Counted from the first letter of the stretch, positions 15,285 through 24,487 are shown. The stretch: 64,000 nt of DNA from Actinoallomurus liliacearum (GCF_039542035.1 NZ_BAABHJ010000008.1:915245-979244); one strand, 5' to 3'. Notes: generated by a model from the letters alone, not told the origin. Translations and numbers: made by a program.

Positions 15285-16226
15285 GTGCTCGAAGAGGTGC
15301 TCGTCCGGCAGCACGGGGTGGTCGCGCGGTGGCAGGCGCTCGCGTGCGGCATGTCCGAGGCGGCGCTGCGCGCCCGTGTCGGGAGTGGCCGGTGGCAGCG
15401 GATCTTCACGGGGGTGTACGCCGCGTTCAGCGGGCCGCTGTCCCGGGAGGCGGTGCTGTGGGCCGTCGTCCTGCGAGCGGGCCCCGGAGCCACTCTCAGC
15501 CACCGCACCGCGGCGGAGCTCGAGGGACTGGTCGACGACGTCCGAGGCCCGATCCACGTGACGGTGCACCGCGACCGCACCGTGATACCGGTCGAAGGCG
15601 TCCGGCTGCATTATTCGAGCCGGGTCGACGACGCCCGGCACCCCGCGCGGCTACCGCCGCGCACCACGGTGGAGGAGACCGTCCTCGACCTGGCGGTTTC
15701 GGCGCCCGACCTCGATGAGGCGATGGCCTGGCCCGCGCGGGCGTGTCAGCGTCGCCGCACCACGCCGGAACGGCTGCTGCGAGCCCTCGGAAAGCGGAAG
15801 AGGGTGCGATGGCGGGCCGAGCTGACGGCGGCGCTGGCGGACGTCGACGAGGGCGCGACCACGCCGCTGGAGATCAGGTTCGTCCGTGACGTCGAGCGGG
15901 CGCACGGGTTGCCGCCGAGCGCCAGGCAGGTCCGGTCGCTGCGCGGTGGGCGCGTGACCTACGAGGACGTACGCGCCGAGGCGTACGGCGTCGTCATCGA
16001 GCTGGACGGGCGGGCGGCGCACCCGTTCGCCGAGCGGCACCGCGACATGCGCCGCGACAACGCGGCCGTGCGAGCAGGCCGGGCGCCGCTGCGGTACGGC
16101 TGGGCCGACGTCTCCGAGCGCCCGTGCCTCGTCGCAGCGGAGATCGCGGACGTCTACCGACGCCAAGGCTGGACGGGGACGCCCCACCCCTGCGGAGCAG
16201 GATGCCTCCTCACCGCCGCGGCGTGA
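15285..16226 (+). CDS. AbiEi antitoxin-like N-terminal domain with DUF559-like C-terminal domain
   Basis: The 313-residue protein opens with a winged-helix like that of AbiEi-type antitoxins (VLVRQHGVVARWQALACGMS and RVGSGRWQRIFTGVYAAFSG), followed by a middle region with LSHRTAAELEG and a C-terminal part with EVVIELDGRAAHPF-like sequence (YGVVIELDGRAAH), reminiscent of the Vsr/DUF559 nuclease-like fold. Such proteins are frequent in actinobacteria, usually without a toxin partner, and none is seen here. GTG 15285 is chosen because an earlier in-frame start would fall on the upstream hairpin. TAGTGT at 15212 may be its -10. The whole gene lies between inverted copies of a 53-nt hairpin repeat. 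Confidence 0.75.
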   Translation: MLEEVLVRQHGVVARWQALACGMSEAALRARVGSGRWQRIFTGVYAAFSGPLSREAVLWAVVLRAGPGATLSHRTAAELEGLVDDVRGPIHVTVHRDRTVIPVEGVRLHYSSRVDDARHPARLPPRTTVEETVLDLAVSAPDLDEAMAWPARACQRRRTTPERLLRALGKRKRVRWRAELTAALADVDEGATTPLEIRFVRDVERAHGLPPSARQVRSLRGGRVTYEDVRAEAYGVVIELDGRAAHPFAERHRDMRRDNAAVRAGRAPLRYGWADVSERPCLVAAEIADVYRRQGWTGTPHPCGAGCLLTAAA

Positions 16227-16231
16227 GCATT

Positions 16232-16285
16232 ACTCTGCGTCCCGGATCTCCGTCGCCCTGACCACCGAAATCCGGGGCACAACGT
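16232..16285 (-). repeat. Hairpin repeat copy 2, right of the AbiEi-like gene
   Basis: Inverted copy of 15164-15216. Read on the minus strand the first 22 nt are identical and the rest is similar with a handful of changes, and the internal stem is kept. It starts 6 nt after the stop codon of the AbiEi-like gene and ends 17 nt before the stop of the opposing membrane protein, so it may also terminate both. A shorter relative (GACCACCGAAATC...GGCAC) lies at 17080-17100. Confidence 0.75.
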
Positions 16286-16301
16286 CCGGCGATCCCCCAA
16301 C

Positions 16302-16865
16302 TCAGCGGGCGCGGCGGTACTTCGCGCGGGGGCCCCAGGGTTTGGCGACGGAAAGGACGACGGTGGTCGTGTAGAGGGCGATCGCGACGCACGAGATGAT
16401 CACGAGGTTGTACGGGAGGAAGCCCAGGTCCATCCGTTCGATCGACCCGGTGGGATGCCGGGTCGCCGCGTGCGCCGCTTCGTGCAGGCGGGCGGTGAGC
16501 GCGAGGTTGGACGCCACCGTCGCGGCCAGGGTCAGCCAGAACTTCACCGCCACCCAGTGATACCGGAACAGCCGCCAGGGCGTGCCCAGCGCGAGGACCA
16601 GCCCGCTCGCCGGCGAGAGGAGGCTGAGCGGCAGGATCAGCGCGTCGCCCAGCATGGGCATGGCGCGGTAGGCGGTCCGCAGCGTGTCCGCGTCCGAGGT
16701 GGCGAGGGCGGAAAGGGCGAGGACGAGCACGCAGATCATCAGCGTCAGCCACCCCATCGACGCGATGAGGTGGGCGACCAGCGTCGTCTTGCGGGCGGCA
16801 GGCGAGAGCCGCAGCGGTCTGCGCGAGGCGGACGCCGCCGGAGTCGGGCCGTGCACGTCGGTCAT
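16302..16865 (-). CDS. DUF2269-like integral membrane protein
   Basis: The 187-residue protein has a short cytoplasmic N-terminus and four predicted membrane helices (THLVAHLIASMGWLTLMICV-like, LGDALILPLSLLSPASGLVLAL, VAVKFWLTLAATVASNLAL, YNLVIISCVAIALYTTTVVL). The pattern and conserved His in the first helix fit DUF2269-type proteins, whose function is unknown. ATG 16865 (MTDVHGPTP) is preferred over an upstream in-frame start. It is a single gene between the AbiEi-like locus and the MFS gene. Confidence 0.75.
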   Translation of the reverse strand: MTDVHGPTPAASASRRPLRLSPAARKTTLVAHLIASMGWLTLMICVLVLALSALATSDADTLRTAYRAMPMLGDALILPLSLLSPASGLVLALGTPWRLFRYHWVAVKFWLTLAATVASNLALTARLHEAAHAATRHPTGSIERMDLGFLPYNLVIISCVAIALYTTTVVLSVAKPWGPRAKYRRAR

Positions 16866-17057
16866 GGCCGACACGATCCCCGTGTCAGCCGGGACAGGTC
16901 GTCCCCTCTCTGGAGGCACTGCCCCTACGCCGCCGGGCGTACGGGCACCTGTGCCGCACCTCGACCTCCGACCCCGCCATCAGGCATACGGGCGCCTGTA
17001 ACCCGGGGCCCGACCGGCCGCACCGTGGCCCCGGCCACTTACGGCGCTCGCTTCCGC

Positions 17058-17165
17058 CAACGGCGTTCGGCTCCGCGTTGACCACCGAAATCTTCGGCAC
17101 GACGGCGTTCGCCTGGCCACAGCCTCCCGACGCCTGCATCGGCCAACGGCGTTCGGCTCCGTTGG
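17058..17165. repeat. Short direct repeats with a palindrome in an intergenic region
   Basis: The 20-mer GCCAACGGCGTTCGGCTCCG occurs at 17056-17075 and again at about 17142-17161. The second copy forms a small hairpin through CCAACGG/CCGTTGG. Between them lies a partial relative of the 15164/16232 repeat. The stretch 16866-17244 has no convincing gene. Confidence 0.5.
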
Positions 17166-17244
17166 CGGTGCCTCGGCCGCCGTCGGTGCGCTCGATCGCT
17201 CCGGCGGAGCATGGGTGCGGGGGCGGAGTTCGGGGGGAAAGACG

Positions 17245-17276
17245 CCGGCCCCGCGGCCGGGAGGCTGCGGGGCCGG
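17245..17276 (-). terminator. Hairpin terminator after the MFS transporter
   Basis: Arms CCGGCCCCGC (17245-17254) and GCGGGGCCGG (17267-17276), a perfect 10-bp stem with a 12-nt loop, lie 17 nt beyond the stop of the minus-strand MFS gene. Confidence 0.7.
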
Positions 17277-17293
17277 GTGGTGCTCGGTGCGGG

Positions 17294-18832
17294 TCAGTGC
17301 ATCGGCATCGGCATGTCCGACGAGTCGCCCGTCGGCTTGCGGCGGGGCAGGAACAGCGCGGGGATGAAGGCCAGCGCGAGCAGGCCCACCGCCCACCAGT
17401 AGGTGCTCTGGAAGGCGTCGGCCATCGGGCCGACGATCTTCTGCATGATCTGCGGCGGCACCTTCGCGGCGGCGGACAGCCCGCCGCCGCCCGCACCGCC
17501 GCCGAGCTTGGCGGTCAGGTTGTGGGCGAGCAGGACGGACATCAGCGCGGTGCCGATGGAGGCGGAGACCTGCTGAATGATGTTCAGCATCGTGCTCGCC
17601 TTGGGCACCTCGTCGTGGGAGAGCGTCTGGATGGCGGCCGCCATGGTCGGCATCATCGTCATGCCCATGCCCAGACCCATCACGAACAGCACGCCGCCGA
17701 GCACCCAGTACGAGGTGTCGGCCTGCAGCACCGCGGTGAAACCGGCCACGGAGCCGACGACCACCACGAGGCCGATCAGGACGACGCGGCCGGGGCCGAT
17801 CCGGTCGGTGAGCTTGCCGCCGACCGGCATCGTGAACATCGCGCCGATGCCCTGCGGGGCGAGCAGCAGACCGGAGGAGAAGGCGCTCTCGTGCCGCACC
17901 ACCTGGTAGTAGAGCGGCAGCAGGAGCATCGCCCCCATGAACGCGCACATGAACAGGACCATCGTGCCCGCGGCCGCCGCGACCGAGCGCCGCTTCACCA
18001 GCCGCAGGTCGATCAGCGGAACGCGAGCGGTCAGCGCGCGGATCGCGAACAGCACCACCAGGACGGCGCCGGCGACGGTGGTGATCAGGACCTCGGGCTT
18101 GCCGAAGTCGCTGTCCTGGGCGCCCTTGGCCAGACCGTAGATGAGCGAGGCCAGGCCGGGGGACAGCAGCACGAGACCGAGGAGGTCGAGCCGCTCGCCC
18201 GGACGCGGGGTGTCGCGCTCGAGGATCCTGGCGGCGAGGAACAGCGCGACGACGCCGATCGGCAGGTTGATGAAGAAGATCCAGCGCCAGGAGACGTCGT
18301 CGACCAGCCAGCCGCCCAGGATCGGTCCGCAGATCGGCCCGAGCAGCATCGGGATGCCGACGACGCTCATCACCTGGCCGACGCGCGACGGCCCGGCCTT
18401 CTGGGTCAGGATCGTCATGCCGGCCGGCATGATCATGCCGCCGCCGAGGCCCTGCAGGACGCGGAAGGCGATCAACGACTCGGCCGACCAGGCCATGCCG
18501 GCCAGCGCCGATCCGAGCACGAAGAGCGCAATGGAGATCATGTAGAGGCGCTTGGTGCCGAACCGCGCCGACGCCCAGCCGGTGACCGGGATGACCGTGG
18601 CCAGGGCGAGCGTGTACCCGGTGGCCACCCACTGGATGGTGGACAGCGGGGCGTTGAACGCGCTGGACAGGTGGTTGATCGCGACGTTGACGACGGTGAC
18701 GTCCAGGATCGACATGATCGCGCCGAGGACGACGACCATGGCGACCGCGAGCACTCCCCGATCAAGCCCGGCCGGTGGCGCGGAAGTCTGTGGCGGATCG
18801 TCCGCAAGCTCGGGTGGTGGCGCGGTGCTCAT
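17294..18832 (-). CDS. MFS drug/proton antiporter, DHA2 (EmrB/QacA) family
   Basis: The 512-residue protein has 14 hydrophobic helices, as expected for DHA2 exporters. Family features are LDVTVVNVAINHLSSAF in helix 1, WVATGYTLALATVIPVTGW, the motif A-like loop ARFGTKRLYMISIALFVLGS, and motif C-like GPICGPILGGWLVDDVSWRW. The N-terminal 25 residues are Pro-rich and cytoplasmic. No TetR or MarR regulator is adjacent, so control is not apparent. Substrate cannot be read from the sequence; multidrug or metabolite export is the family role. Confidence 0.9.
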   Translation of the reverse strand: MSTAPPPELADDPPQTSAPPAGLDRGVLAVAMVVVLGAIMSILDVTVVNVAINHLSSAFNAPLSTIQWVATGYTLALATVIPVTGWASARFGTKRLYMISIALFVLGSALAGMAWSAESLIAFRVLQGLGGGMIMPAGMTILTQKAGPSRVGQVMSVVGIPMLLGPICGPILGGWLVDDVSWRWIFFINLPIGVVALFLAARILERDTPRPGERLDLLGLVLLSPGLASLIYGLAKGAQDSDFGKPEVLITTVAGAVLVVLFAIRALTARVPLIDLRLVKRRSVAAAAGTMVLFMCAFMGAMLLLPLYYQVVRHESAFSSGLLLAPQGIGAMFTMPVGGKLTDRIGPGRVVLIGLVVVVGSVAGFTAVLQADTSYWVLGGVLFVMGLGMGMTMMPTMAAAIQTLSHDEVPKASTMLNIIQQVSASIGTALMSVLLAHNLTAKLGGGAGGGGLSAAAKVPPQIMQKIVGPMADAFQSTYWWAVGLLALAFIPALFLPRRKPTGDSSDMPMPMH

Positions 18833-19042
18833 TCGGGTGTTCCAATCGTCAGACGCCCACGTGGGCGGTTAGCTGCGCTTTGAGTCGACGGACCATGATG
18901 CCGGGTGCCACCGACAAACTCGCAATCGTATTAATCCGCAGGCAGCGCCGCCTGCCGGGCCCCCGGGCGCGGACGCCCCTCCGCGTCCGTCATAGGACGA
19001 CTGAGGACGTCCCGGCGAGGTCAGGAGGTGATGAACGTCACC

Positions 19043-19471
19043 TCAGACGTCGAAGCGGCCGGAGCGGCCGCGCTTGACGTCGCCGCGACGGCGCTTGTTC
19101 TCCAGGCGGCGTTCGTGGACACGGCGGCTGGGCTTGGTCGGGCGGCGCGGCTTCGGCGGAGGGGCGGTGGCCTCCGCCAGCAGAGCGGCCAGCCGGGCCT
19201 TGGCGGCCTCCCGGTTGCGCAGCTGCGACCGGTACTCCTCGGCGCGGATGGTGATGACCCCGTCGACGAGGCGTCCGGCGAGGCGCTGCAGCGCCCGGTC
19301 CTTGTACGTCTGCGGGAGCGCCGCAGACCGGGCGAGGTCGAAGGACAGCTCGGCGGCGGTGTCGCTGGTGTTGACGTGCTGCCCGCCCGGCCCCGACGAG
19401 CGGGAGAAACGCCAGCGCAGCTCGGCGTCGGGGATGACGACCGAGCCGCGGACACGCACGGGTTCGGACAT
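19043..19471 (-). CDS. arfB: Alternative ribosome-rescue factor / peptidyl-tRNA hydrolase ArfB
   Basis: ArfB (YaeJ, ICT1 family) hydrolyses peptidyl-tRNA on stalled non-stop ribosomes. The 142-residue protein has the catalytic GGQ (residues 29-31, within SSGPGGQHVNTSDTAAEL) and the long basic C-terminal tail (RRPTKPSRRVHERRLENKRR) that enters the empty mRNA channel, so it is not a decoding release factor. Start ATG 19471. It is a single-gene unit with about 210 nt to the next gene upstream. Confidence 0.93.
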   Translation of the reverse strand: MSEPVRVRGSVVIPDAELRWRFSRSSGPGGQHVNTSDTAAELSFDLARSAALPQTYKDRALQRLAGRLVDGVITIRAEEYRSQLRNREAAKARLAALLAEATAPPPKPRRPTKPSRRVHERRLENKRRRGDVKRGRSGRFDV

Positions 19472-19658
19472 ACGCCGATTATCCCCGGCAGGCGCGTTCC
19501 ATGTCGCCTGATTTATCGCCCGGCCGCACGGGGTGGTGCCAGGTGCACCGGGACGGTGCCGGCGCGGCGACCACACGAAGGGACTCAGGCCTCCTGACCC
19601 GGCGGGCGCGCCGCCGCAGAGTCGAAGGCGTCGATCCCGAGCGGTGGAGGTGGCGTTG

Positions 19659-21290
19659 ATGCCGGAGAGACGGAAGTACGCGAGAGCAGGGTGGGTCGCC
19701 GTCGCGGGCGCGGTGGGGCTGGCCGGTGCCGTGGGGGCGGCCCTGCCGGCCGCGGCCGCCGGGAGCGGGGACGCCTCGGTGGTGCGGACCGCGGAGGGGC
19801 CGGTGCGCGGAACCGTGACGGGCGACCATCGCGTGTTCGAGGGCATCCCGTACGCGGCGCCACCGGTGGGGTCCTTGCGCTGGACCTCGCCGCAGCCGGT
19901 CTCCCCCTGGACGCGGACCCGCGACGCGACCAGACCGGGAAGCGCGTGCGCGCAGACGGCCGGCTTCCTCGGCGACGCCCCGAGTGAGGCCGAGGACTGC
20001 CTGTACCTCAACGTCACGACGCCCCGGCACGCCACCGGGCGGCGGCTGCCGGTGATGTTCTGGATCCACGGGGGCGGGTTCTACTCCGGGGCCGGGGACC
20101 TGTACGACGCCCGGCGGCTGGCGACCCAGGGCGACGTGATCGTGGTGACGCTCAACTACCGCCTGGGCGTCTTCGGCTTCCTCACGCATCCTTCGCTGGA
20201 TCGGGGCGGGCGGCCGACGTCGGGCGACTTCGGCCTGGAGGATCAGCAGGCGGCGCTGCGCTGGGTGCGGCGGAACGCCACGGCGTTCGGCGGCGACCCC
20301 CGCAACGTCACGATCTCCGGTGAGTCGGCCGGGGGCGTGAGCACCTGCTCGCACCTCGCCGCGCCGGGCTCGGCCGGGCTGTTCCGGCGCGCCATCGTGC
20401 AGAGCGGTCCGTGCGCCGTCACCGACGAGTGGCCGTACCACGACGGCGAATGGGTCGTACGGCCGCGCGCGGAGCGGGAGCACCAGGGCGTGTCGCTGGC
20501 CGCGAAGGCCGGCTGCGGAGGCGCCGCGGACGTCGCCGCCTGCCTGCGCCGCCTCCCGGTGTCGACCCTGTTGAACGCCTCGGACGGCGGCCAGGGGTTC
20601 GGCCCGGCCGCAGGGGGCACGGTGCTGCCGGTCGCGCCCGCCACCGCGCTCGCGACGGGCCGGTTCGCGCACGTCCCGGTGATGCAGGGCACGACCCGCG
20701 ACGAGCACCGGCTGTTCGTCGCGGCGATCGAGACCTTCAGCGGGCACGTGACGACCGAGGCCGACTACCGCGGTGAGATCGAGGACTTCTTCGGGCCCGT
20801 CAAGGCGGCGAAGGTCCTGGTGGAGTACCCGGTCCGGCGGTACGGCTCGGCGAGCGCGGCGCTGGCGTCCGTGTGGACCGACTACGCCTGGGCGTGCCCG
20901 GCGGGCCGTACCGACCGGCTGCTGAGCGAGCGGGTCCCGACGTACGCGTACGAGTTCGCCGACGAGAACGCGCCCTGGGCCAGTGACACTCCCGTACCGG
21001 CCTTCCCGACGGGCGCGTTCCACGCCTCGGAACTGCAGTACCTGTTCGACCAGTCCGAGTTCCGCGGGCCGCTGGCCCCGGCCCAGCGCCGGCTCTCAGA
21101 CCGGATGATCGGGTACTGGACGCGGTTCGCCCGCACCGGCGACCCGAACGGCGGCGGCGCGCCGACCTGGGCGCCCGCCCTCCCGGGCGCGGAGCGGATG
21201 CTGTCGCTGGCCCCCGGCTCCGGCGGCATCCGGCCGGTCGACCTGGCCGGTGAGCACCGCTGCGGGTTCTGGACCTCCCTCGGTCACTGA
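19659..21290 (+). CDS. Secreted type-B carboxylesterase
   Basis: The 543-residue serine hydrolase has a cleavable signal peptide (about residues 1-35, ending AALPAAAAG). The family marks are EDCLYLNV, the oxyanion-hole GGGF (WIHGGGFYSG) and nucleophile S223 in GESAGG; a Glu and a His (in GAFHASELQYLF) complete the likely triad. ATG 19659 is preceded by GGAGG at 8 nt. It is probably exported and active on esters outside the cell; the natural substrate is unknown. Neighbours do not form an obvious operon. Confidence 0.92.
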   Translation: MPERRKYARAGWVAVAGAVGLAGAVGAALPAAAAGSGDASVVRTAEGPVRGTVTGDHRVFEGIPYAAPPVGSLRWTSPQPVSPWTRTRDATRPGSACAQTAGFLGDAPSEAEDCLYLNVTTPRHATGRRLPVMFWIHGGGFYSGAGDLYDARRLATQGDVIVVTLNYRLGVFGFLTHPSLDRGGRPTSGDFGLEDQQAALRWVRRNATAFGGDPRNVTISGESAGGVSTCSHLAAPGSAGLFRRAIVQSGPCAVTDEWPYHDGEWVVRPRAEREHQGVSLAAKAGCGGAADVAACLRRLPVSTLLNASDGGQGFGPAAGGTVLPVAPATALATGRFAHVPVMQGTTRDEHRLFVAAIETFSGHVTTEADYRGEIEDFFGPVKAAKVLVEYPVRRYGSASAALASVWTDYAWACPAGRTDRLLSERVPTYAYEFADENAPWASDTPVPAFPTGAFHASELQYLFDQSEFRGPLAPAQRRLSDRMIGYWTRFARTGDPNGGGAPTWAPALPGAERMLSLAPGSGGIRPVDLAGEHRCGFWTSLGH

Positions 21291-21384
21291 GGAGACGTAA
21301 CGCCGCCACCCCCCGCACGGTGGGTGGCGGCGTCCGCTCGTACGACGACTCGCCGCCATGCAAGTACTCACTTACACTGAGGTC

Positions 21385-22206
21385 ATGGGCGATGGATACT
21401 TCGAGGACGGTGACCTCATCCGCACGGTGGGCCGGGAAGGGCTGTTAATAGCCGTCGGCGGCGCCGCCTCGCTGCTGCAGACGGCCCACCCGAAGATCGC
21501 GCAGGGCGTGTACGACCACAGTTACACCGCACGGGACCCGCTGGGGCGGCTCCGGGGCACGATGCAGTGGTTGTACGCCGTGGAGTTCGGTTCGCGCGAG
21601 GAGGCGGACCGGCTCAGCGCCGTCGTACGGCGGATGCACACCGCCGTGACCGGCGAGGGCTACCGGGCCGACGACCCGGAGCTGCAGGTCTGGGTCGCCG
21701 CCACGCTGTTCGCCACCGCCGCGCACGCGTACCGGCTGTTCTTCCGCGCGCTCACGCGGGAGGAGCTGGCGGACTACTACGAGCAGAGCAAGGTGTTCGC
21801 GACGATCCTCGGCTGCCCGTACGACCTGATGCCGGCGACGTACGCGGACTTTCGCGCGTACTACGCGCGGACGCTCGCCGAGCTGCGGATCAGCGACGCC
21901 TCCCGGGCGATCGCCGACCAGGTGCTGCATCCACGGCTGCCCGGCGGGCCGCTGAACGAGCCCGGACTGGCCGCCATCCGTCTCCTCACGGCCGGCCTGA
22001 TGCCCGAGCCGATCAGGCGGCAGTACGGCTGGCGATGGGACCGCGCCCGGCAGGTCCGCTTCCACCTGCTCGTGCGGTCGCTCCGGCTGGTCTATCCCCG
22101 GCTTCCGCTGCCGGTCCGTACGCTGCCCCGCGACCGCTACCTGCAGGATCTCCGCCGCAGGCTCGACAGGGCTCCGGCCCGGCGGGCCACGCCCCGTACC
22201 GCCTGA
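21385..22206 (+). CDS. MpaB-like (DUF2236) oxygenase family protein
   Basis: The 273-residue protein matches the DUF2236/latex-clearing-protein-like family of heme-binding proteins: GREGLLIAVGGAASLLQTAHP near the N-terminus, VYDHS, and RLRGTMQWLYAVEFGS with the R and H residues that are conserved in this family. Members include MpaB and rubber oxygenase relatives, but most are uncharacterised. ATG 21385 is only about 7 nt after a TACACT -10-like hexamer, so the message may be leaderless. A shared hairpin follows, separating it from the convergent fatty-acid genes. Confidence 0.82.
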   Translation: MGDGYFEDGDLIRTVGREGLLIAVGGAASLLQTAHPKIAQGVYDHSYTARDPLGRLRGTMQWLYAVEFGSREEADRLSAVVRRMHTAVTGEGYRADDPELQVWVAATLFATAAHAYRLFFRALTREELADYYEQSKVFATILGCPYDLMPATYADFRAYYARTLAELRISDASRAIADQVLHPRLPGGPLNEPGLAAIRLLTAGLMPEPIRRQYGWRWDRARQVRFHLLVRSLRLVYPRLPLPVRTLPRDRYLQDLRRRLDRAPARRATPRTA

Positions 22207-22246
22207 CCGCGCCGGGGGCGGGCCACGGCCCGTACCACCTGGCCGT

Positions 22247-22280
22247 GCCGGGGGCGGGACCGGCCAGACCCGCCCCCGGC
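22247..22280. terminator. Bidirectional hairpin between convergent genes
   Basis: Perfect 12-bp arms GCCGGGGGCGGG (22247-22258) and CCCGCCCCCGGC (22269-22280) with a 10-nt loop. A second copy of the left arm lies at 22211-22222, giving an alternative pairing partner. Confidence 0.75.
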
Positions 22281-22287
22281 GCGAAGG

Positions 22288-23052
22288 TCACTCGCCGGAC
22301 CAGTTGGGCGAGCGCTTCTCGGCGAAGGCGGCCGCGCCCTCCATCGCGTCCTTGGACCCGAAGACGGGCATGATGATCTCGCCCTGCCGGGCGAACTGCT
22401 CGTCGCTCGGCCAGTCGCGGGACTCGACGATGACGCGCTTGGTGGCGGCCAGCGCCAGCGGGGCGTTCGCCGCGATCTTGGCGGCCAGCTCCTTGGCGGT
22501 CCGCAGCGCCTCACCGGGCTCGGTGACCCGGTTGACCAGGCCGAGCTCGGCCAGCCGCGCGGCCGGGTAGTGGTCGCCGGTCAGCGCGATCTCCAGTGCG
22601 GCGTGGTACGGGATCCGCTGCGGCAGCCGCAGCAGGCCACCCGCGCCGGCGACCAGGCCGCGCTTGACCTCCGGCAGTCCGAACTTCGACTCCGAAGACG
22701 CGACGATCATGTCGCAGGACAGCGCCAGTTCGAAGCCGCCCGCCAGGGCGTACCCCTCGATGGCGGCGATGATCGGCTTGGCCGGGGGCCGCTCGGTGAT
22801 GCCGCCGAAGCCGCGCCCGCCCTTGGTCGGGTCGTCACCGGTGAGGAACCCCTTGAGGTCCATACCGGCGCAGAAGGTGCCGCCGGCGCCGGTGAGAACG
22901 TAGGCGGAGACGTCCTTGCGCGCGTCGAACTCGTCGATCGCGCTCGCGATGCCCTGGGCGACGGCGCCGTTGACGGCGTTCCTCGCCTCGGGCCGGTTGA
23001 TCGTGATGACGGCGACGCCGCCGTCCACCTCGGTCAGGACCGCGTCCGACAT
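22288..23052 (-). CDS. Enoyl-CoA hydratase/isomerase family (crotonase) protein
   Basis: The 254-residue crotonase-fold enzyme hydrates trans-2-enoyl-CoA in fatty-acid or related acyl-CoA breakdown. The oxyanion-hole segments are AGMDLKGFL and GGFELALSCDMIVAS, and a catalytic Glu is seen in FGLPEVKRGL. It follows the SDR gene with only 7 nt between, so the two form an operon for two successive beta-oxidation steps. The exact chain length or branch is unknown. Confidence 0.93.
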   Translation of the reverse strand: MSDAVLTEVDGGVAVITINRPEARNAVNGAVAQGIASAIDEFDARKDVSAYVLTGAGGTFCAGMDLKGFLTGDDPTKGGRGFGGITERPPAKPIIAAIEGYALAGGFELALSCDMIVASSESKFGLPEVKRGLVAGAGGLLRLPQRIPYHAALEIALTGDHYPAARLAELGLVNRVTEPGEALRTAKELAAKIAANAPLALAATKRVIVESRDWPSDEQFARQGEIIMPVFGSKDAMEGAAAFAEKRSPNWSGE

Positions 23053-23059
23053 CAGGACC

Positions 23060-23833
23060 TCACTTGGGCTGGAAGCGGATACCGCCGTCGAAACGGATGA
23101 CTTCGGCGTTGACGTAGTCGTTCTCGACCAGGGAACGGACGAGGTGGGCGAACTCCGACGGCCGGCCCATGCGCTTGGGGAAGACGACCGGCGCGACGAG
23201 CTTCTTCTTGAACTCCTCGGCCTGCTCGCCCTGCCCGTAGATCGGCGTGTCGATGATGCCGGGGCAGATCGTGTTGACGCGGACGCCGATGGCGGCCAGG
23301 TCGCGGGCGGCGGGCACGGTCATGCCGACGATGCCGCCCTTGGAGGAGGAGTAGGCGATCTGGCCGGTCTGCCCCTCGAGGGCCGCGACCGAGGCCGTGT
23401 TGATCACGACGCCACGCGTGTTGAACTCGTCGACCGGGTCGGTCTTGGCGATCGCCGCCGCGCCGAGCCGCAGGCCGTTGAACGTGCCGATCAGGTTGAC
23501 CTCGATGACCTTCTTGTACGAGGCGAGGTCGTGCGGCGAGCCGTCGCGGTTCACGGTCCGCGTCGCCCACCCGATGCCGGCGCTGTTCACCACGACGCGC
23601 AGCGGCGCGCCGGTGGCGACGGCCGCGTCGACGGCGGCCTGCACCTGCTCCTCGTCGGAGACGTCGACCTTGACGAAGACGCCGCCGATCTCGTCGGCGA
23701 TCGCCTTGCCCTTGGCCTCGTTGAGGTCGGCCACGACCACCTTGGCACCGTGCGCGGCAAGGTCCCGCGCGGTCGCCTCACCCAGTCCGCTCGCGCCGCC
23801 CGTGACGACGGCGGCAACTCCGTTTACGTCCAT
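23060..23833 (-). CDS. SDR-family 3-hydroxyacyl-CoA dehydrogenase
   Basis: The 257-residue short-chain dehydrogenase has the cofactor motif TGGASGLG (residues 12-19), an Asp after beta-2 (VVADLN) that favours NAD, NSAG, and the catalytic S/Y-x3-K (TASVAALEGQTGQIAYSSSK). The inserted TRTVNRDGSPHDLASYKKV-type loop is typical of type II (HSD10-like) 3-hydroxyacyl-CoA dehydrogenases. Together with the adjoining crotonase it would oxidise the hydroxyacyl-CoA product. Confidence 0.92.
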   Translation of the reverse strand: MDVNGVAAVVTGGASGLGEATARDLAAHGAKVVVADLNEAKGKAIADEIGGVFVKVDVSDEEQVQAAVDAAVATGAPLRVVVNSAGIGWATRTVNRDGSPHDLASYKKVIEVNLIGTFNGLRLGAAAIAKTDPVDEFNTRGVVINTASVAALEGQTGQIAYSSSKGGIVGMTVPAARDLAAIGVRVNTICPGIIDTPIYGQGEQAEEFKKKLVAPVVFPKRMGRPSEFAHLVRSLVENDYVNAEVIRFDGGIRFQPK

Positions 23834-23918
23834 AAGCAGGAGGTTACCGGAGAAGGCCGAATCAAATTCTAGTGATGTTACTCACGCGTATCAAAAAATT
23901 GTCCATGCGGTGCGACCG

Positions 23919-24416
23919 CTATTGATCCTGCACCTGAACGGCGGGCGCGTGGCCGTTCCAGGTGCAGAACAACGACGAGGTGTGGGCGCCCTCCGTGAAG
24001 TCGACCCGCAGCCAGCCCGCCGCGTGCCACGTCCGCACCTCATGCCCCGCGGCCGGGGTCGCCGACACCAGCCGGGCGGCGGTCGCGGTCATCGACAGCA
24101 CGACCTGCCCGCCGGCGAGTGTGTAACTCCGGGTGTCCGTGTGCGGCGACGGCGTGGGCCGCGGGCTCGACGGCCGCGCCGGCGTGCGCCGTACGGTCCG
24201 CTTCGGCGTCGCCCGCCCGGTCGGGCCCGGCGGGGACGGGGAGGGCGGCGCGGCGGCCGAGGCGGGCACGTGGTCGACGACGGAACGGGCCGGCGGCGGA
24301 CCGAACACCGCGTTGTGCAGCACCGGACGCGCGCCGAACCAGACCAGCATCACCGCCAGCGAGGTGGCGCCGCCCCAGGCGGCCACGTACGTCATCGCCC
24401 GTCGCACCGCCCCCAT
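23919..24416 (-). CDS. Membrane-anchored protein of unknown function
   Basis: The 165-residue protein has one N-terminal membrane helix (TYVAAWGGATSLAVMLVWFG), a Pro/Ser/Thr-rich spacer (residues 50-95) and a small C-terminal domain with a beta-rich look (SYTLAGGQVVLSMTATAARL, FCTWNGHAP). It is divergent from the response regulator gene with only 72 nt between starts, a constant arrangement in several actinobacteria, so it may be a target or a sensor accessory of that two-component system (inference). Confidence 0.7.
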   Translation of the reverse strand: MGAVRRAMTYVAAWGGATSLAVMLVWFGARPVLHNAVFGPPPARSVVDHVPASAAAPPSPSPPGPTGRATPKRTVRRTPARPSSPRPTPSPHTDTRSYTLAGGQVVLSMTATAARLVSATPAAGHEVRTWHAAGWLRVDFTEGAHTSSLFCTWNGHAPAVQVQDQ

Positions 24417-24487
24417 GGTGCCTTAATAGCAATGGTTCGTCGCGATTTCGGCGGTTATGCACCGTCAGGCGCTCTAAGGTGCCGGGC

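Noticed and set aside
18833..19042. Small plus-strand frame between the MFS pump and arfB
   Set aside because: No ribosome binding site and no recognisable sequence; region more likely holds the MFS promoter.
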